Counted from the first letter of the stretch, positions 48,173-57,399 are shown. The stretch: 64,000 bases of DNA from Chloroflexota bacterium (GCA_019873685.1 JAIOAT010000008.1:36418-100417); one strand, 5' to 3'. Translations and numbers: made by a program. The notes: generated by a model from the sequence alone, not told the origin.

Positions 48173-48883
48173 ATGATCACCAGCGACCAGCAGAATCCCT
48201 TTGAAGAACTCTCCGAGCGCCAGCGGAATATCCTCCTGTTCATTGAGAAATTCTCCGACCAGAAAGGCTTCCCGCCGACTATCCGCGAGATCGGCGAAGC
48301 CTGTAACATCGCCTCCACGTCGGTGGTCAACTACAACCTGAACAAGCTGGTTGAGGCGGGCTGGCTGGAGCGCACGCGGGAGAAATCGCGGGGTATCCGT
48401 CTGCTACGGCGGCGCACCGGCGTCCCGCTGATCGAGCAGCCCGTGCGCGCCTACGAGCCGGCCAATGTCGCCCTGGTGCCGCTGGTCGGGCGTATTGTCG
48501 CCAGTGAGCCGGTGCTGCTGCCGGGCAACGACTTCGGCCAGTATTACGACCCCGACATCGACGTGATCGAGGTGCCGCGCACCATGTTGCGCAGCCTGGA
48601 CCCCGGTGAAGTCTTTGCCCTCAAGGTCCAGGGCGAATCGATGATCGATGCCCTGATCGACGACGGCGATATCGTCATCCTGCGCAAGCAACAGACCTGT
48701 CAGGATGGCGACCTGGTGGCCGTCTGGCTGCCGGACGATAGCACCACGACCCTCAAGGAGTTCCACGACGAGGGGACGCGCATCCGCCTGCAGCCGCGCA
48801 ACCCCAACATGAAACCGATCTACGTCCATCCCAACAACTGCCAGATTCAGGGCAAGGTGCTGGGTGTGGTGCGCATGCTCTGA
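48173..48883 (+). CDS. lexA: LexA repressor
   Basis: From ATG 48173 (GAGGTG upstream) the 236-residue protein has the LexA winged helix (ELSERQRNILLFIEKFSDQK, GFPPTIREIGEACNIAS, TSVVNYNLNKLVEAGWLER). The S24 protease domain has catalytic Ser156 in VQGESMIDALIDDGDIVIL and Lys195 in TTTLKEFHDE. The usual Ala-Gly self-cleavage bond appears as Ala110-Ser111 in GRIVASEPVLL. It represses DNA-damage genes until RecA-stimulated self-cleavage. Confidence 0.96.
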   Translation: MITSDQQNPFEELSERQRNILLFIEKFSDQKGFPPTIREIGEACNIASTSVVNYNLNKLVEAGWLERTREKSRGIRLLRRRTGVPLIEQPVRAYEPANVALVPLVGRIVASEPVLLPGNDFGQYYDPDIDVIEVPRTMLRSLDPGEVFALKVQGESMIDALIDDGDIVILRKQQTCQDGDLVAVWLPDDSTTTLKEFHDEGTRIRLQPRNPNMKPIYVHPNNCQIQGKVLGVVRML

Positions 48884-48918
48884 TCACCTCAGGCAACGAA
48901 CAACTGGAATAAGTCCTG

Positions 48919-48945
48919 CCGGGCAGCCCGCGAGCTGCCCGGTTT
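48919..48945 (+). terminator. Terminator after lexA
   Basis: A perfect 9-bp stem, CCGGGCAGC/GCTGCCCGG (48919-48927 and 48934-48942), is followed by TTTGCTA. Confidence 0.75.
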
Positions 48946-49038
48946 GCTATATCCCTCAGGGTTGCCCGCGCCCTTCCCGTCGGCGTTTCAGGTATAATCC
49001 CGCCATGTTGCGCCGGAATTGCCTTCCTGGAGGCCCCT

Positions 49039-50097
49039 GTGACGGACCTGACGATCCCTGTTGATACGCTCCTTGACTTTCTGGTCGGCCTGTTGAACAC
49101 GCCCAGCCCGACCGGCTACCATGTGGAAGCGATGCAGTACGTGGAAGACGCCTTCGCTGCGCTGCAAATGCCCGGCCTGAGCACATCCCGCACGCGCAAG
49201 GGCGCGTTGCTGATCCGGGTAGCGGGCGCGGCTGCTGATGCGCCGCGCGGCCTGACCGCCCACGCTGATACACTCGGCCTGATGGTCAAGGAGATCAAGA
49301 GCAGCGGACGGCTGCGGGCCACCAGCATCGGCGGGATCATGTGGAGCGGCATCGAGTTTGAGGGCGTAACCGTCCGCACGCATGATAACCGTCGCTATCG
49401 CGGCAGCGTGATCCCGGTCAACCCCGGCGTGCATGTCAACCGCGCCGTGCACACTGCCGAGCGCAACGAGGAGACGATGGAGATCCGGCTGGACGAGCGG
49501 GTCGCCAGCGTTGAGGATGTCCGCGCGCTGGGCATCGAAGTCGGCGATTTCATCTTTCTTGACCCGCGGGTGGAACTGTCGACCAGCGGGTTCATCCGCT
49601 CGCGTTTCCTGGATGACAAGGCAGGGGTGGCCTGCATTTATGGCGCTCTGGCCGCGCTGCAGGCGGCGGGCGCCCGTCCCGCCCAGGATGTGGCCATCCT
49701 GATCACCAACTACGAGGAAGTCGGGCATGGCGGGGCGGCGGGGTGGCCGGAGGATCTGGCGGAGATGGTCGTGGTGGATATGGCCGCGCTGGGCGACGGG
49801 CAGAATTCCGACGAATTTCACACCACCATCTGCGTCAAGGATAGCGGCGGGCCGTACCACTTTGAGGTCAACAACCGGCTGCGCCGCCTGGCGGAAAGCT
49901 TCAGCATCCCGTACAAAGTGGACATCTACCCGCACTACGCCTCTGACGGCACGGCCTACTGGCGAGCCGGCGGTGACGCACAGGTCGGTCTGATCGGGCC
50001 GGGCGTGGACGCCTCCCATTCCTACGAGCGCACCCACCGCGAGGCGCTGGAACACTCCGCCCACCTGATCGCCCGTTACCTGCTGGATGAGGGGTAA
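49039..50097 (+). CDS. M42 family metallo-aminopeptidase
   Basis: The 352-residue protein starts at GTG 49039 (TGGAGG upstream). It has the M42 metal-site residues in order: LTAHADTLGLMV (His, Asp), SRFLDDKAGVACI (Asp), TNYEEVGHGGAA (two Glu), VVVDMAALG (Asp) and GVDASHSYERTH (His). These enzymes form large tetrahedral particles trimming peptides in the cytoplasm. TATAAT at 48993-48998 is a likely -10 box. Confidence 0.93.
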   Translation: MTDLTIPVDTLLDFLVGLLNTPSPTGYHVEAMQYVEDAFAALQMPGLSTSRTRKGALLIRVAGAAADAPRGLTAHADTLGLMVKEIKSSGRLRATSIGGIMWSGIEFEGVTVRTHDNRRYRGSVIPVNPGVHVNRAVHTAERNEETMEIRLDERVASVEDVRALGIEVGDFIFLDPRVELSTSGFIRSRFLDDKAGVACIYGALAALQAAGARPAQDVAILITNYEEVGHGGAAGWPEDLAEMVVVDMAALGDGQNSDEFHTTICVKDSGGPYHFEVNNRLRRLAESFSIPYKVDIYPHYASDGTAYWRAGGDAQVGLIGPGVDASHSYERTHREALEHSAHLIARYLLDEG

Positions 50098-50150
50098 GCC
50101 GGTACACAGAAGGCCCGGCGCCGATCATCACGCCAGGATGCACCGAACAA

Positions 50151-50181
50151 AAAAGGCCGTGGCAGCGGAGCCACGGCCTTT
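50151..50181 (+). terminator. Intrinsic terminator after the M42 gene
   Basis: A perfect 12-bp stem, AAAGGCCGTGGC/GCCACGGCCTTT (arms 50152-50163 and 50170-50181), has a 6-base loop. Flanking A and T runs let it act in both directions. Confidence 0.85.
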
Positions 50182-50202
50182 CCAGCGTCATCAGGCGTGC
50201 GG

Positions 50203-50427
50203 TCAGGCGGGGCTATCCGCGCCGCCGGTCATATCCCGCAGTTCCAGCTCCAGCTGGCGGCGGCGCGCCTCGGCGGCCTGCCGCGCCTCAGCCAGCAGCT
50301 GCTCGTAGTAAGCCTGCGCTTCCCGACGCATCCTGTCGCCGGAGGCGGGCGTCAACAGGGCCGCCAGCACCACGCCGACCAGCGCTCCCAGCGCCACCCC
50401 CAGCAAGAACATCCCTATCCGGCGCAT
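50203..50427 (-). CDS. YtxH-like small membrane protein
   Basis: From ATG 50427 (GCAGGAG upstream) the 74-residue protein has one N-terminal span with Gly/Ala repeats (FLLGVALGALVGVVLAALL), then TPASGDRMRREAQAYYEQLL and a charged helix. The GxLxGxxxGxLxAP-like opening is the YtxH/GvpP pattern, linked to general stress. An extension to 50541 lacks a ribosome site. Confidence 0.75.
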   Translation of the reverse strand: MRRIGMFLLGVALGALVGVVLAALLTPASGDRMRREAQAYYEQLLAEARQAAEARRRQLELELRDMTGGADSPA

Positions 50428-50559
50428 CCGCTCCTGCCTCCCTGTCAGAACCGATTCCCTGATATGTGCCAGTATACCACATCCCGGCCCGCGCTGACTG
50501 GCCGCCGGGTCGGTAGTGGCATTACAATGGAACTGAAGCATGCTGTGGAGAAAGCGTCA

Positions 50560-51153
50560 ATGGCCCTGATTTACCTGATCCGTCACCCGCACACCCAGAT
50601 CAACCTGGAAACTCCGGCCTCAAGCTGGGGTCTCAGCGAGACCGGGCAGGCGCAGACAGCGGCCCTCCTGAATGCGCCCTTCTGGCCGCACGTCAGCGCC
50701 GTTTACCCCAGCCGCGAGCCAAAAGCGATCACGGCAGCCAAAGAAGCTGCCCTGCGCTACAACATCCCGGTTGTGCCCCGGTCGGCTTTTGGCGAACTGG
50801 ATCGCAGCGCCTATACCGCCCCGGACGAACACAGCTATGAAGCGGCGGTGGCCGCCTGCTTTGCCAACCCGGCGGAAAGCCCGCACGGCTGGGAACCAGC
50901 CGCCGCCGCCCTGCATCGCTTCAAGCGGGAGATGTCCCAGGTGCTCTCCTGGCATCCAGCGGAGGAATCGATCGCTATAGTCTCGCACGGGCTGGTGTTG
51001 ACGCTCTACCTGGCCCACCTGCGCGGCCAGGTTCCCACCCTCAGCGACTGGCGAGCGGTGGGCTTCGCGGCGGTTGCCGCGGTGGATCGGGCCAGCCTGC
51101 GCCCCGTCTGCGCCTTCCTGACCGCTCCGTACCCCAACCTGCCCCTGCCCTGA
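50560..51153 (+). CDS. Histidine phosphatase superfamily protein
   Basis: The 197-residue protein starts IYLIRHPHTQINLETPASSW, where RHP replaces the usual RHG, and continues LSETGQAQTAALL, FGELDRSAYTAPDEHSYEAA and SIAIVSHGLVLTLYLAHL with the second catalytic His. The catalytic His and Arg are present, so activity is plausible. GTGGAGAAAG precedes the ATG and TACAAT (50523-50528) is a possible -10 box. The peroxidase gene follows after three bases. Confidence 0.88.
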   Translation: MALIYLIRHPHTQINLETPASSWGLSETGQAQTAALLNAPFWPHVSAVYPSREPKAITAAKEAALRYNIPVVPRSAFGELDRSAYTAPDEHSYEAAVAACFANPAESPHGWEPAAAALHRFKREMSQVLSWHPAEESIAIVSHGLVLTLYLAHLRGQVPTLSDWRAVGFAAVAAVDRASLRPVCAFLTAPYPNLPLP

Positions 51154-51156
51154 ACC

Positions 51157-52563
51157 ATGCCGCCTGGCGGGAAACGCACCGTGCCCGGACGACCGATTGC
51201 TATTGCCGCATTGCTCACCCTGCTGGTGATCGCTGCTGGCGGTGCGCTGGCCGGGGGCGGGCCGTCCGCCGGTGAGCTGCGCGCCCTGCTGGAAGCGCAC
51301 GGCGTGGAAGCGCTACCGGCGCTCTCGCCGCCGGCGCTCCCGCCGCCGGATCCGGCGCTTTACGTGCTGGGAGAGGCGCTTTTCTTCGATCCGATCCTCA
51401 GCGGCAACCGGGACATCGCCTGCGCCACCTGTCACCACCCGCTGCTGGCCACCGGCGATGGGTTGTCGCTGGGGCTGGGCACGGGGACCAGCGGCCTCGG
51501 CTCGGCCCGCTTCCATGTGCCCGGTCGCCCTTTCATCGCCCGCCATGCGCCGGAACTGTTCAACCGGGGGCAGAGGGCCTGGCGGGTGATGTTCTGGGAT
51601 GGGCGGGTGATGCAGGGGGCGGATGGCCGCTTCAACACGCCGGCGGGGGAGGCGCTGCCGGGCGGCCTGTCGAGCGTCCTGGCGGCTCAGGCTATGTTCC
51701 CGGTGACCTCCCCGGCGGAAATGCGCGGCTTCCCGGGAGACGCCGACATCAACGGCGCGGAGAACACGCTGGCCCTGCTGGATGACCCGGCGCTTGACCC
51801 CGACTACACGGCGATCTGGGCGGCGCTGACTGACCGGCTGCTGGCTATTCCGGCTTACGTCGACCTGTTCCGGGCGGCTTTCCCGGCTGTGCCGCCGGAG
51901 CAGATCGGCTTCCAGCACGCCGCCGAAGCCATTGCCGCTTACGAGGCGGCGGCCTTTGCCTTCACAGATAGCCCGTTCGACCGCTTCCTGGCCGGGGATG
52001 ACGCCGCCCTGAGCGACGAAGCGCGGCGCGGCGCCTGGCTGTTCTATGGCGCGGCAGGCTGCGCCCGCTGCCATGCCGGGCCGCTGCTGACCGACCAGGC
52101 TTTTCACAACGTGGCTGCGCCCCAGCTGGGTCCCGGCCAGGAGGAGGAAGGGCCGCTCGACTACGGGCGCGGACGGCGCACCCACAACCCGGCGGAGCGC
52201 TTCGCCTTCCGCACACCACCGCTGCGCAACGTCGCCCTGACCGCGCCGTACCTGCATAACGGGGCCTACACGACGCTGGAAGGCGCCGTCCGGCACATGA
52301 TCGCCCCCGTGGAAGGGCTACGCAGCTACGATCCGGGGCAGCTCACGCCGGAACTGGCGGCTAACGTCTGGGACGATCCGCTGACGCTGGAGGCAATCCT
52401 GAGCACCCTTGACCCGCTGGCTGGCTCGCCCGCGCCGCTCACGGACGAGGACGTGGCGGCGCTGCTGATCTTTCTGGAAGCGCTGACCGATCCCTCCGCC
52501 GCTGACCTGAGCGCCCTGATCCCGCCTGCCGTGCCCAGCGGCCTGCCCGTCGGCGGGCGCTGA
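51157..52563 (+). CDS. Di-haem cytochrome c peroxidase/MauG-like protein
   Basis: The 468-residue protein has an N-terminal hydrophobic segment (IAIAALLTLLVIAAGGALAG) acting as signal or anchor, and two CxxCH haem sites: DIACATCHHPLLATGDGLSL near 90 and AAGCARCHAGPLLTDQAFHN near 304. It has ELFNRGQRAWRVMFWDGRV and RTPPLRNVALTAPYLHNGAY, typical of CCP/MauG. It acts outside the cytoplasm, reducing peroxide or modifying a protein by long-range electron transfer. The start lacks a clear ribosome site, suggesting coupling to the upstream gene. Confidence 0.93.
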   Translation: MPPGGKRTVPGRPIAIAALLTLLVIAAGGALAGGGPSAGELRALLEAHGVEALPALSPPALPPPDPALYVLGEALFFDPILSGNRDIACATCHHPLLATGDGLSLGLGTGTSGLGSARFHVPGRPFIARHAPELFNRGQRAWRVMFWDGRVMQGADGRFNTPAGEALPGGLSSVLAAQAMFPVTSPAEMRGFPGDADINGAENTLALLDDPALDPDYTAIWAALTDRLLAIPAYVDLFRAAFPAVPPEQIGFQHAAEAIAAYEAAAFAFTDSPFDRFLAGDDAALSDEARRGAWLFYGAAGCARCHAGPLLTDQAFHNVAAPQLGPGQEEEGPLDYGRGRRTHNPAERFAFRTPPLRNVALTAPYLHNGAYTTLEGAVRHMIAPVEGLRSYDPGQLTPELAANVWDDPLTLEAILSTLDPLAGSPAPLTDEDVAALLIFLEALTDPSAADLSALIPPAVPSGLPVGGR

Positions 52564-52586
52564 CACTGCACCCGCGAGGGAGATCG

Positions 52587-53105
52587 ATGCCTGAGATCAC
52601 CACCACTGTCTATGCTGACGCCGCCCTGCCGGAAGCGCTGCGCCCGTTGCTGGCCGCGTGGGAGAAAACCTGCTTCACCCCGAATGAGTACACCTGGAGC
52701 CGGGTGCAATGGCGCGTGATTGTGTGGGATGGCGGTACGCCGGTCAGCCACACCGGGGTTGTCGCCCGACGGTGCATGCTGGATGGCCAGCCATTGCCGC
52801 TGGCCGGGCTGAGTACGGTGATGACCCCGCCGGAATACCGGCGGCGGGGGTACGCCTCGGCTGCCATCGCCCGCGCTGGCGAGTTTATGCAGGAAGCCCT
52901 GCGCGCCCCCTTTGGCCTGCTGGTGACCGGCCCCGACCGCGTCCCGCTGTATGCCCGCCACGGCTGGCAGCAGGTGGACGATCCGCTGCTGGTGGCCATG
53001 CCGGATGGGAGCAAACGCCGGATGACTGCCGTGGTCATGATTCTGCCGCTGGCGGGCTGCCCCTGGCCGGGCGGGACGATCGACCTGTGCGGCCTGCCGT
53101 GGTGA
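52587..53105 (+). CDS. GNAT acetyltransferase, first of a tandem pair
   Basis: The 172-residue protein has GNAT core elements: SHTGVVARRCMLDGQPLPLA, LAGLSTVMTPPEYRRRGYAS (acetyl-CoA-binding RRGYxS loop near 88), GLLVTGPDRVPLYARHGW, and ends GGTIDLCGLPW. The layout is like aminoglycoside 2'-acetyltransferase-type GNATs, but no substrate can be named. It starts 23 bases after the peroxidase stop. The next gene encodes a homologue of the same length and ending. Confidence 0.88.
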   Translation: MPEITTTVYADAALPEALRPLLAAWEKTCFTPNEYTWSRVQWRVIVWDGGTPVSHTGVVARRCMLDGQPLPLAGLSTVMTPPEYRRRGYASAAIARAGEFMQEALRAPFGLLVTGPDRVPLYARHGWQQVDDPLLVAMPDGSKRRMTAVVMILPLAGCPWPGGTIDLCGLPW

Positions 53106-53115
53106 GGCGCCAGCG

Positions 53116-53634
53116 ATGCAGCCGGTGATCACGCTCTGGCGGGCGGGGGATGTGCCCCGGCTGTGGCTTGACCAGATCGCGGCCTGGTTCCTGCATGAGT
53201 TCCACTGGCCGATGGCGCATACCGCGCCCGCTGACTGGCGCGTGCTGGCGACCATCGGCGGCGACCTGATCGGCCACCTGAGCATCACCGAACGGGCAGC
53301 GACCGCAGGCGGCGCGCCGGTGGCGTTGGCCGGGATCGGGGCGGTGATCGTTCAGCCGGGCTGGCGCGGGCGCGGCGTGGGGCGGGCGCTGCTGGCCCGC
53401 GCCGAAGCAGCCATGCGGGAAGAGACAGCGGCGGATTTCGGCCTGCTCATCTGCGAGGCGCACCGCCTGACGTTCTACACAGCCCTGGGCTGGCAGCCGG
53501 TGCCGGGACCGCTCTTCTTCACCAGCTGGCGCGGGGAGCGCCAGCAAGCCGGTCAGCACGTCCTGGTCCTGCCGCTGCGGGAGGGGTTGACCTGGCCGCC
53601 GGGCGAGATTGACCTGTGCGGGCTGCCCTGGTGA
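53116..53634 (+). CDS. GNAT acetyltransferase, second of a tandem pair
   Basis: Also 172 residues: LIGHLSITERAATAGGAPVA, GIGAVIVQPGWRGRGVGRAL (acetyl-CoA loop RGRGVG), LLICEAHRLTFYTALGW and an ending GEIDLCGLPW that repeats the upstream protein's C-terminus. Overall divergence is large, so the duplication is old or one member was replaced. Ten bases separate the two genes. It converges on guaA. Confidence 0.88.
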   Translation: MQPVITLWRAGDVPRLWLDQIAAWFLHEFHWPMAHTAPADWRVLATIGGDLIGHLSITERAATAGGAPVALAGIGAVIVQPGWRGRGVGRALLARAEAAMREETAADFGLLICEAHRLTFYTALGWQPVPGPLFFTSWRGERQQAGQHVLVLPLREGLTWPPGEIDLCGLPW

Positions 53635-53641
53635 GCGCCCC

Positions 53642-55198
53642 TCACTCCCATTCGATCGTGGCTGGAGGCTTGGGGGTGATGTCGTAGACCACCCGGTTGA
53701 CGCCCGGCACTTCGCTGACAATCCGGCTGACGATGCGCCCCAGCAGATCGTAAGGCAGGCGCGCCCAGTCGGCGGTCATGAAGTCCTGCGTCGTCACCGC
53801 CCGCAGTGCAATCACTTCGCCATAGGTGCGCTGGTCGCCCATCACGCCCACGCTGCGCACCGGCAACAGCACGGCAAAGGCCTGCGCCGTCTCCCCGCGC
53901 AGCATATCCGCCGCCGCCAGTTCCTGGCGGAGGATGGCGTCGGCCCGGCGCAGCGTCTCCAGCCGTTCCCAGGTGACCTCACCCAGGCAACGCACGGCCA
54001 GCCCCGGTCCCGGGAAGGGCTGCCGCCAGAGGATCGTCTCCGGCAGGCCCAGCGCCGCTCCCACCCGCCGCACCTCGTCCTTGAACAGGTCGCGCAGCGG
54101 CTCCACCAGCCGCCCCCGCATCCGCTCCGGCAATCCGCCGACGTTGTGATGGCTCTTGATCACGTGGGCGCCGGGCCGTCCGGTGCCTGCGCTCTCAATC
54201 ACGTCGGGGTAGATCGTCCCCTGGGCCAGCCAGTCCAGCGCCCCGGAACGTTCCGCCGCCTGTTCGAAGACTTCGACGAACACCCGCCCGATGATCTGCC
54301 GCTTTTGCTCCGGCTCGGTCACACCGCTGAGCGCTTCCAGAAAGGTTTCTGTCGCGTCGACGGCCAGCAGGTTATGCAGGCCCTGCTCGTCGCGGAAGGT
54401 GCGGATGACTTCCTCAGCCTCGTTGAGGCGCAGCAGACCGTTGTTGACGAAGATCGGCAGCAGGCGGTCGCCGATGGCCCGCCGCAACAGGACGGCAGCC
54501 ACCGCCGAATCCACGCCGCCGCTGAGACCCAGCACAACGCGCCCCTCGCCGACGCGTTCCTGAATGGCGGCCACCGCCTGGGTGATGAACGCTTCCGGTT
54601 GCCAGCGCGGTTCGCAGCCGCAGACGCCCAGGGCGAAGTTACGCAGCATCTCGGCCCCGGCGGGGGTGTGGGTGACTTCCGGGTGAAACTGCACGCCGTA
54701 CAGACGGCGCGTTTCATCGCCGATAGCGGCGTAAGGCGAATTCTCCGAACGCGCTAACACCTGAAAGCCCGGTGGGAGCGCCTCCAGGCGGTCGCCGTGG
54801 CTCATCCATACTGGCTGCTGCGGCTCCAGCCCGGCGAAAAGCGGGCTGGGCGCAGTGATGGTGATTGTGGCCGGGCCGTACTCGCGTTCGCGGGCCGGGG
54901 CTACCCGCCCGCCGAGGGCCTGGGTGAGCAATTGCAGGCCATAGCAGATGCCCAGGACAGGCAGGCCGCTGGCCAGCACCCAGCGCGGCAGACCCGGCGC
55001 GCCCGCCTCGTAGACGCTGGCCGGTCCGCCGGAGAGGATGATCCCGGCGGGGCGATGTTCCGGCGCCTGCTCGGCGCTGGCGGTGTAGGGCACCAGCGCG
55101 GCATAGACGCCCTGCTCCCGGACACGGCGGGCGATCAGCTGGGTGTACTGCGATCCGTAATCGACGATCACCAGGCCGCCCTGCTTGAGATCGGTCAT
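53642..55198 (-). CDS. guaA: GMP synthase (glutamine-hydrolysing)
   Basis: The 518-residue protein has the class-I amidotransferase domain ([35 protein letters not shown], catalytic Cys in [14 protein letters not shown], His/Glu in [11 protein letters not shown]). The ATP-pyrophosphatase domain has [31 protein letters not shown] and [12 protein letters not shown]. It converts XMP to GMP. ATG 55198 gives a normal N-terminus; an in-frame ATG at 55264 would overlap the end of xpt. It forms a purine operon with xpt. Confidence 0.97.
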   Translation of the reverse strand: MTDLKQGGLVIVDYGSQYTQLIARRVREQGVYAALVPYTASAEQAPEHRPAGIILSGGPASVYEAGAPGLPRWVLASGLPVLGICYGLQLLTQALGGRVAPAREREYGPATITITAPSPLFAGLEPQQPVWMSHGDRLEALPPGFQVLARSENSPYAAIGDETRRLYGVQFHPEVTHTPAGAEMLRNFALGVCGCEPRWQPEAFITQAVAAIQERVGEGRVVLGLSGGVDSAVAAVLLRRAIGDRLLPIFVNNGLLRLNEAEEVIRTFRDEQGLHNLLAVDATETFLEALSGVTEPEQKRQIIGRVFVEVFEQAAERSGALDWLAQGTIYPDVIESAGTGRPGAHVIKSHHNVGGLPERMRGRLVEPLRDLFKDEVRRVGAALGLPETILWRQPFPGPGLAVRCLGEVTWERLETLRRADAILRQELAAADMLRGETAQAFAVLLPVRSVGVMGDQRTYGEVIALRAVTTQDFMTADWARLPYDLLGRIVSRIVSEVPGVNRVVYDITPKPPATIEWE

Positions 55199-55235
55199 CG
55201 GGGTGCGCACGGGCGCGGCGGCGTCCCCGGGGCGC

Positions 55236-55811
55236 TCAGTTGGCAAAGATGATGCGCCCGTCATCGGTCATCTCGCTGATGCTGACCAGCACTTCGATCG
55301 GCACGCCGTACTTGGCCATGCGCTCGCGCCCGCCCTCAAAGAGCTTTTCGATCACCGCCGCGATCCCGACCAGGTTGGCTTTGGCGCTGTAGACCATGCG
55401 CACCAGCTTCTCGATGGTCTGCCCGGAAGCCAGGAAGTCATCCAGAACGAGCACGTTCTCGCCAGCGTGCAGGAATTCGGCGGAAACGAGCAATAGCACT
55501 TCGCCGCCTTTGGTGTGGCTGGGCGCAACTTCCAGGTAGACAGGGCCGGACATGGTCAGCGGCTTCTGCTTGCGGGCGTAAACCACCGGCACGTTCATCA
55601 CCAGGCCGGTCATCAGGGCCGGGCCGATGCCGGAAACTTCCGCCGTCAGGATGCGCTGTACATGCTTGTCGGCGAAGCGGCGGGCGAATTCCTCGCCCAT
55701 GTGCTTCATCAGGAGGGGGTCCATCTGGTGGTTGAGGATGCTGTCGATCTTGAGAATGCCATGGCCGAGGTTTTGCCCCTCGGCCAGGATGCGCGCCTTC
55801 AATTCGTCCAC
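55236..55811 (-). CDS. xpt: Xanthine phosphoribosyltransferase
   Basis: The 191-residue protein starts at GTG 55811 with AAAGGA upstream. It has [55 protein letters not shown] and the PRPP loop [19 protein letters not shown], matching Xpt rather than Apt. It salvages xanthine to XMP, which GuaA then converts to GMP, so the two genes form a logical operon. Confidence 0.95.
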   Translation of the reverse strand: MDELKARILAEGQNLGHGILKIDSILNHQMDPLLMKHMGEEFARRFADKHVQRILTAEVSGIGPALMTGLVMNVPVVYARKQKPLTMSGPVYLEVAPSHTKGGEVLLLVSAEFLHAGENVLVLDDFLASGQTIEKLVRMVYSAKANLVGIAAVIEKLFEGGRERMAKYGVPIEVLVSISEMTDDGRIIFAN

Positions 55812-55940
55812 GGGGGTTGTCCTTTCGCTGCGCCCATGCCTTGCCGGTCATTGTAGCGCGGAAGGCGCAGCCCTTGTATGGGCATATTGCCGCAAAAGGG
55901 GCGGAGAGCGCGGCGAGCACGATGGACGCATACTCTAACC

Positions 55941-56062
55941 ATATCCCAACTTATCTCTAATTTTTCCCAAATCACCGGGGATAATTCCCCGTTTTCCCAA
56001 GCCCGGAGGAGTTATCCCAAATTCTCGCAGCTTATCCACAGATTGCTCAGCACTTGTCCACA
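55941..56062 (+). repeat. Phased array of DnaA-box-like 9-mers
   Basis: Seven same-strand 9-mers of the form TTNTCCNNA begin at 55941 (ATATCCCAA), 55951 (TTATCTCTA), 55962 and 55992 (TTTTCCCAA), 56012 (TTATCCCAA), 56032 (TTATCCACA, a perfect DnaA box) and 56054 (TTGTCCACA). Starts are about 10, 11, 30, 20, 20 and 22 bases apart, close to whole helical turns. The short palindrome CGGGGA-TAAT-TCCCCG at 55976-55991 sits in the wider gap. The whole 55812-56166 interval has no gene and is AT-rich for this genome. Confidence 0.65.
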
Positions 56063-56166
56063 TCGGGATGTGGTATATCCCGTCGTTTGTCCCCGGCCTC
56101 CTTTTTGTTGGCTGGCCGCCACTTTTGCTGCTGGTCACCGCCCGCGCCTTCTGCTATGCTAGGCCC

Positions 56167-57399
56167 ATGCCAAATTCGTCAGCACTCCCAACAGTTGTCC
56201 TGCACGCCGGGCGGGAAAAAGCCGTGCTCAACCGCCACCCCTGGGTCTTTTCCGGGGCAATCGCGGCGGTCCACGGCGACCCGGCCCCCGGCGATCTGGT
56301 ACGCCTGGTCGATTCCAGCGGCGCCTTCCTGGCGACCGGCTACTGGAACCCCCATTCGCAGATCAAAGCCCGCCTGCTGAGCTGGGATGCCTCAGAGCGC
56401 GTGGATGCCGCCTTCTGGCGGAAAACGCTGCGCCGGGCGATCGACGCCCGCGTTGAGGATAACCTGGCTCACGCCGGCGGCGTCCCCCGGGCCTACCGCC
56501 TGGTCAATGCCGAGAACGACTATCTGCCCGGTCTGATCGTTGATCGCTATGGCGACTGGCTCGTCCTGCAAGCGCTCACGCTGGGCATCGATGTACGCAA
56601 GGCGGAGATCGCCGCCCTGCTGATGGATCTGGTGCGTCCACGCGGCATCTACGAGCGCAGCGACGCCGATGTGCGGGACAAAGAAGGGCTGCAACCGGCG
56701 GTCGGGTTGCTGGCCGGGGAAGAACCGCCCGACCTGATCGAGATCGACGAGCACGGGCGGCGCTTTCTCGTGGACGTCCGGCGCGGGCACAAGACCGGCT
56801 TTTACCTGGATCAGCGGGCCAACCGCCTGCTGCTGGGCAACCTGCTCCGCCATGACCCTGATGCGCCCCAGCGGATTGTGCTCAACGCCTTTGGCTACAC
56901 CGGCGGCTTCAGCGTCTACGCCCTGGATGGGCTGGCCCGCCGGGTGGTCACGGTAGATATCTCCGCGGAGGCAATCGCGCTGGCCCGGCGCAACGTGGCC
57001 CTCAACGGTTTCCCGGTGGTGGATGAGGATTTCGTGGTGGCCGATGTCTTCCAGTACCTGCGGGCCTGCCGCGACGCACGCCAGCTATTCGACCTGATCG
57101 TCCTCGATCCGCCCAAGTTCGCTCCGACCGCCCGTCAGGTGGAAAGCGCCGCCCGCGGCTACAAGGACATCAACCTGCTGGCCTTCAAGCTGCTGCGACC
57201 GGGCGGATTGCTGCTGACCTTCTCGTGTTCCGGCGGCGTCAGCGCTGATCTGTTCCGCAAGATTGTCTTCGGGGCGCTCATTGATGCCGGGCGCGATGCC
57301 CAGGTGCTGGCGACGCTCGGCGCAGGGTCGGATCATCCGGTTGCCCTGACTTTCCCGGAAGGGGAGTACCTCAAGGGCCTGCTGCTGCGCGTATACTGA
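56167..57399 (+). CDS. rlmI: RlmI-like class I SAM-dependent rRNA methyltransferase
   Basis: The 410-residue protein has an N-terminal PUA domain (AVLNRHPWVFSGAIAAVHGD and GDLVRLVDSSGAFLATGYWN), a central EEHE-like domain and the methyltransferase domain (TGFYLDQRANRLLLGNLL, LNAFGYTGGFSVYALDG, VTVDISAEAIALARRNV, LIVLDPPKFAPTARQ). This order is that of RlmI, which methylates C1962 of 23S rRNA at C5. TATGCT ends only six bases before the ATG and no ribosome site is visible, so translation may be leaderless. Confidence 0.9.
   Translation: MPNSSALPTVVLHAGREKAVLNRHPWVFSGAIAAVHGDPAPGDLVRLVDSSGAFLATGYWNPHSQIKARLLSWDASERVDAAFWRKTLRRAIDARVEDNLAHAGGVPRAYRLVNAENDYLPGLIVDRYGDWLVLQALTLGIDVRKAEIAALLMDLVRPRGIYERSDADVRDKEGLQPAVGLLAGEEPPDLIEIDEHGRRFLVDVRRGHKTGFYLDQRANRLLLGNLLRHDPDAPQRIVLNAFGYTGGFSVYALDGLARRVVTVDISAEAIALARRNVALNGFPVVDEDFVVADVFQYLRACRDARQLFDLIVLDPPKFAPTARQVESAARGYKDINLLAFKLLRPGGLLLTFSCSGGVSADLFRKIVFGALIDAGRDAQVLATLGAGSDHPVALTFPEGEYLKGLLLRVY

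Noticed and set aside
55812..56166. Region considered as the chromosomal origin
   Set aside because: DnaA-box-like repeats are present, but no dnaA, dnaN, gyrB, rpmH or parAB adjoin, and skew cannot be judged here; kept only as a candidate binding array.
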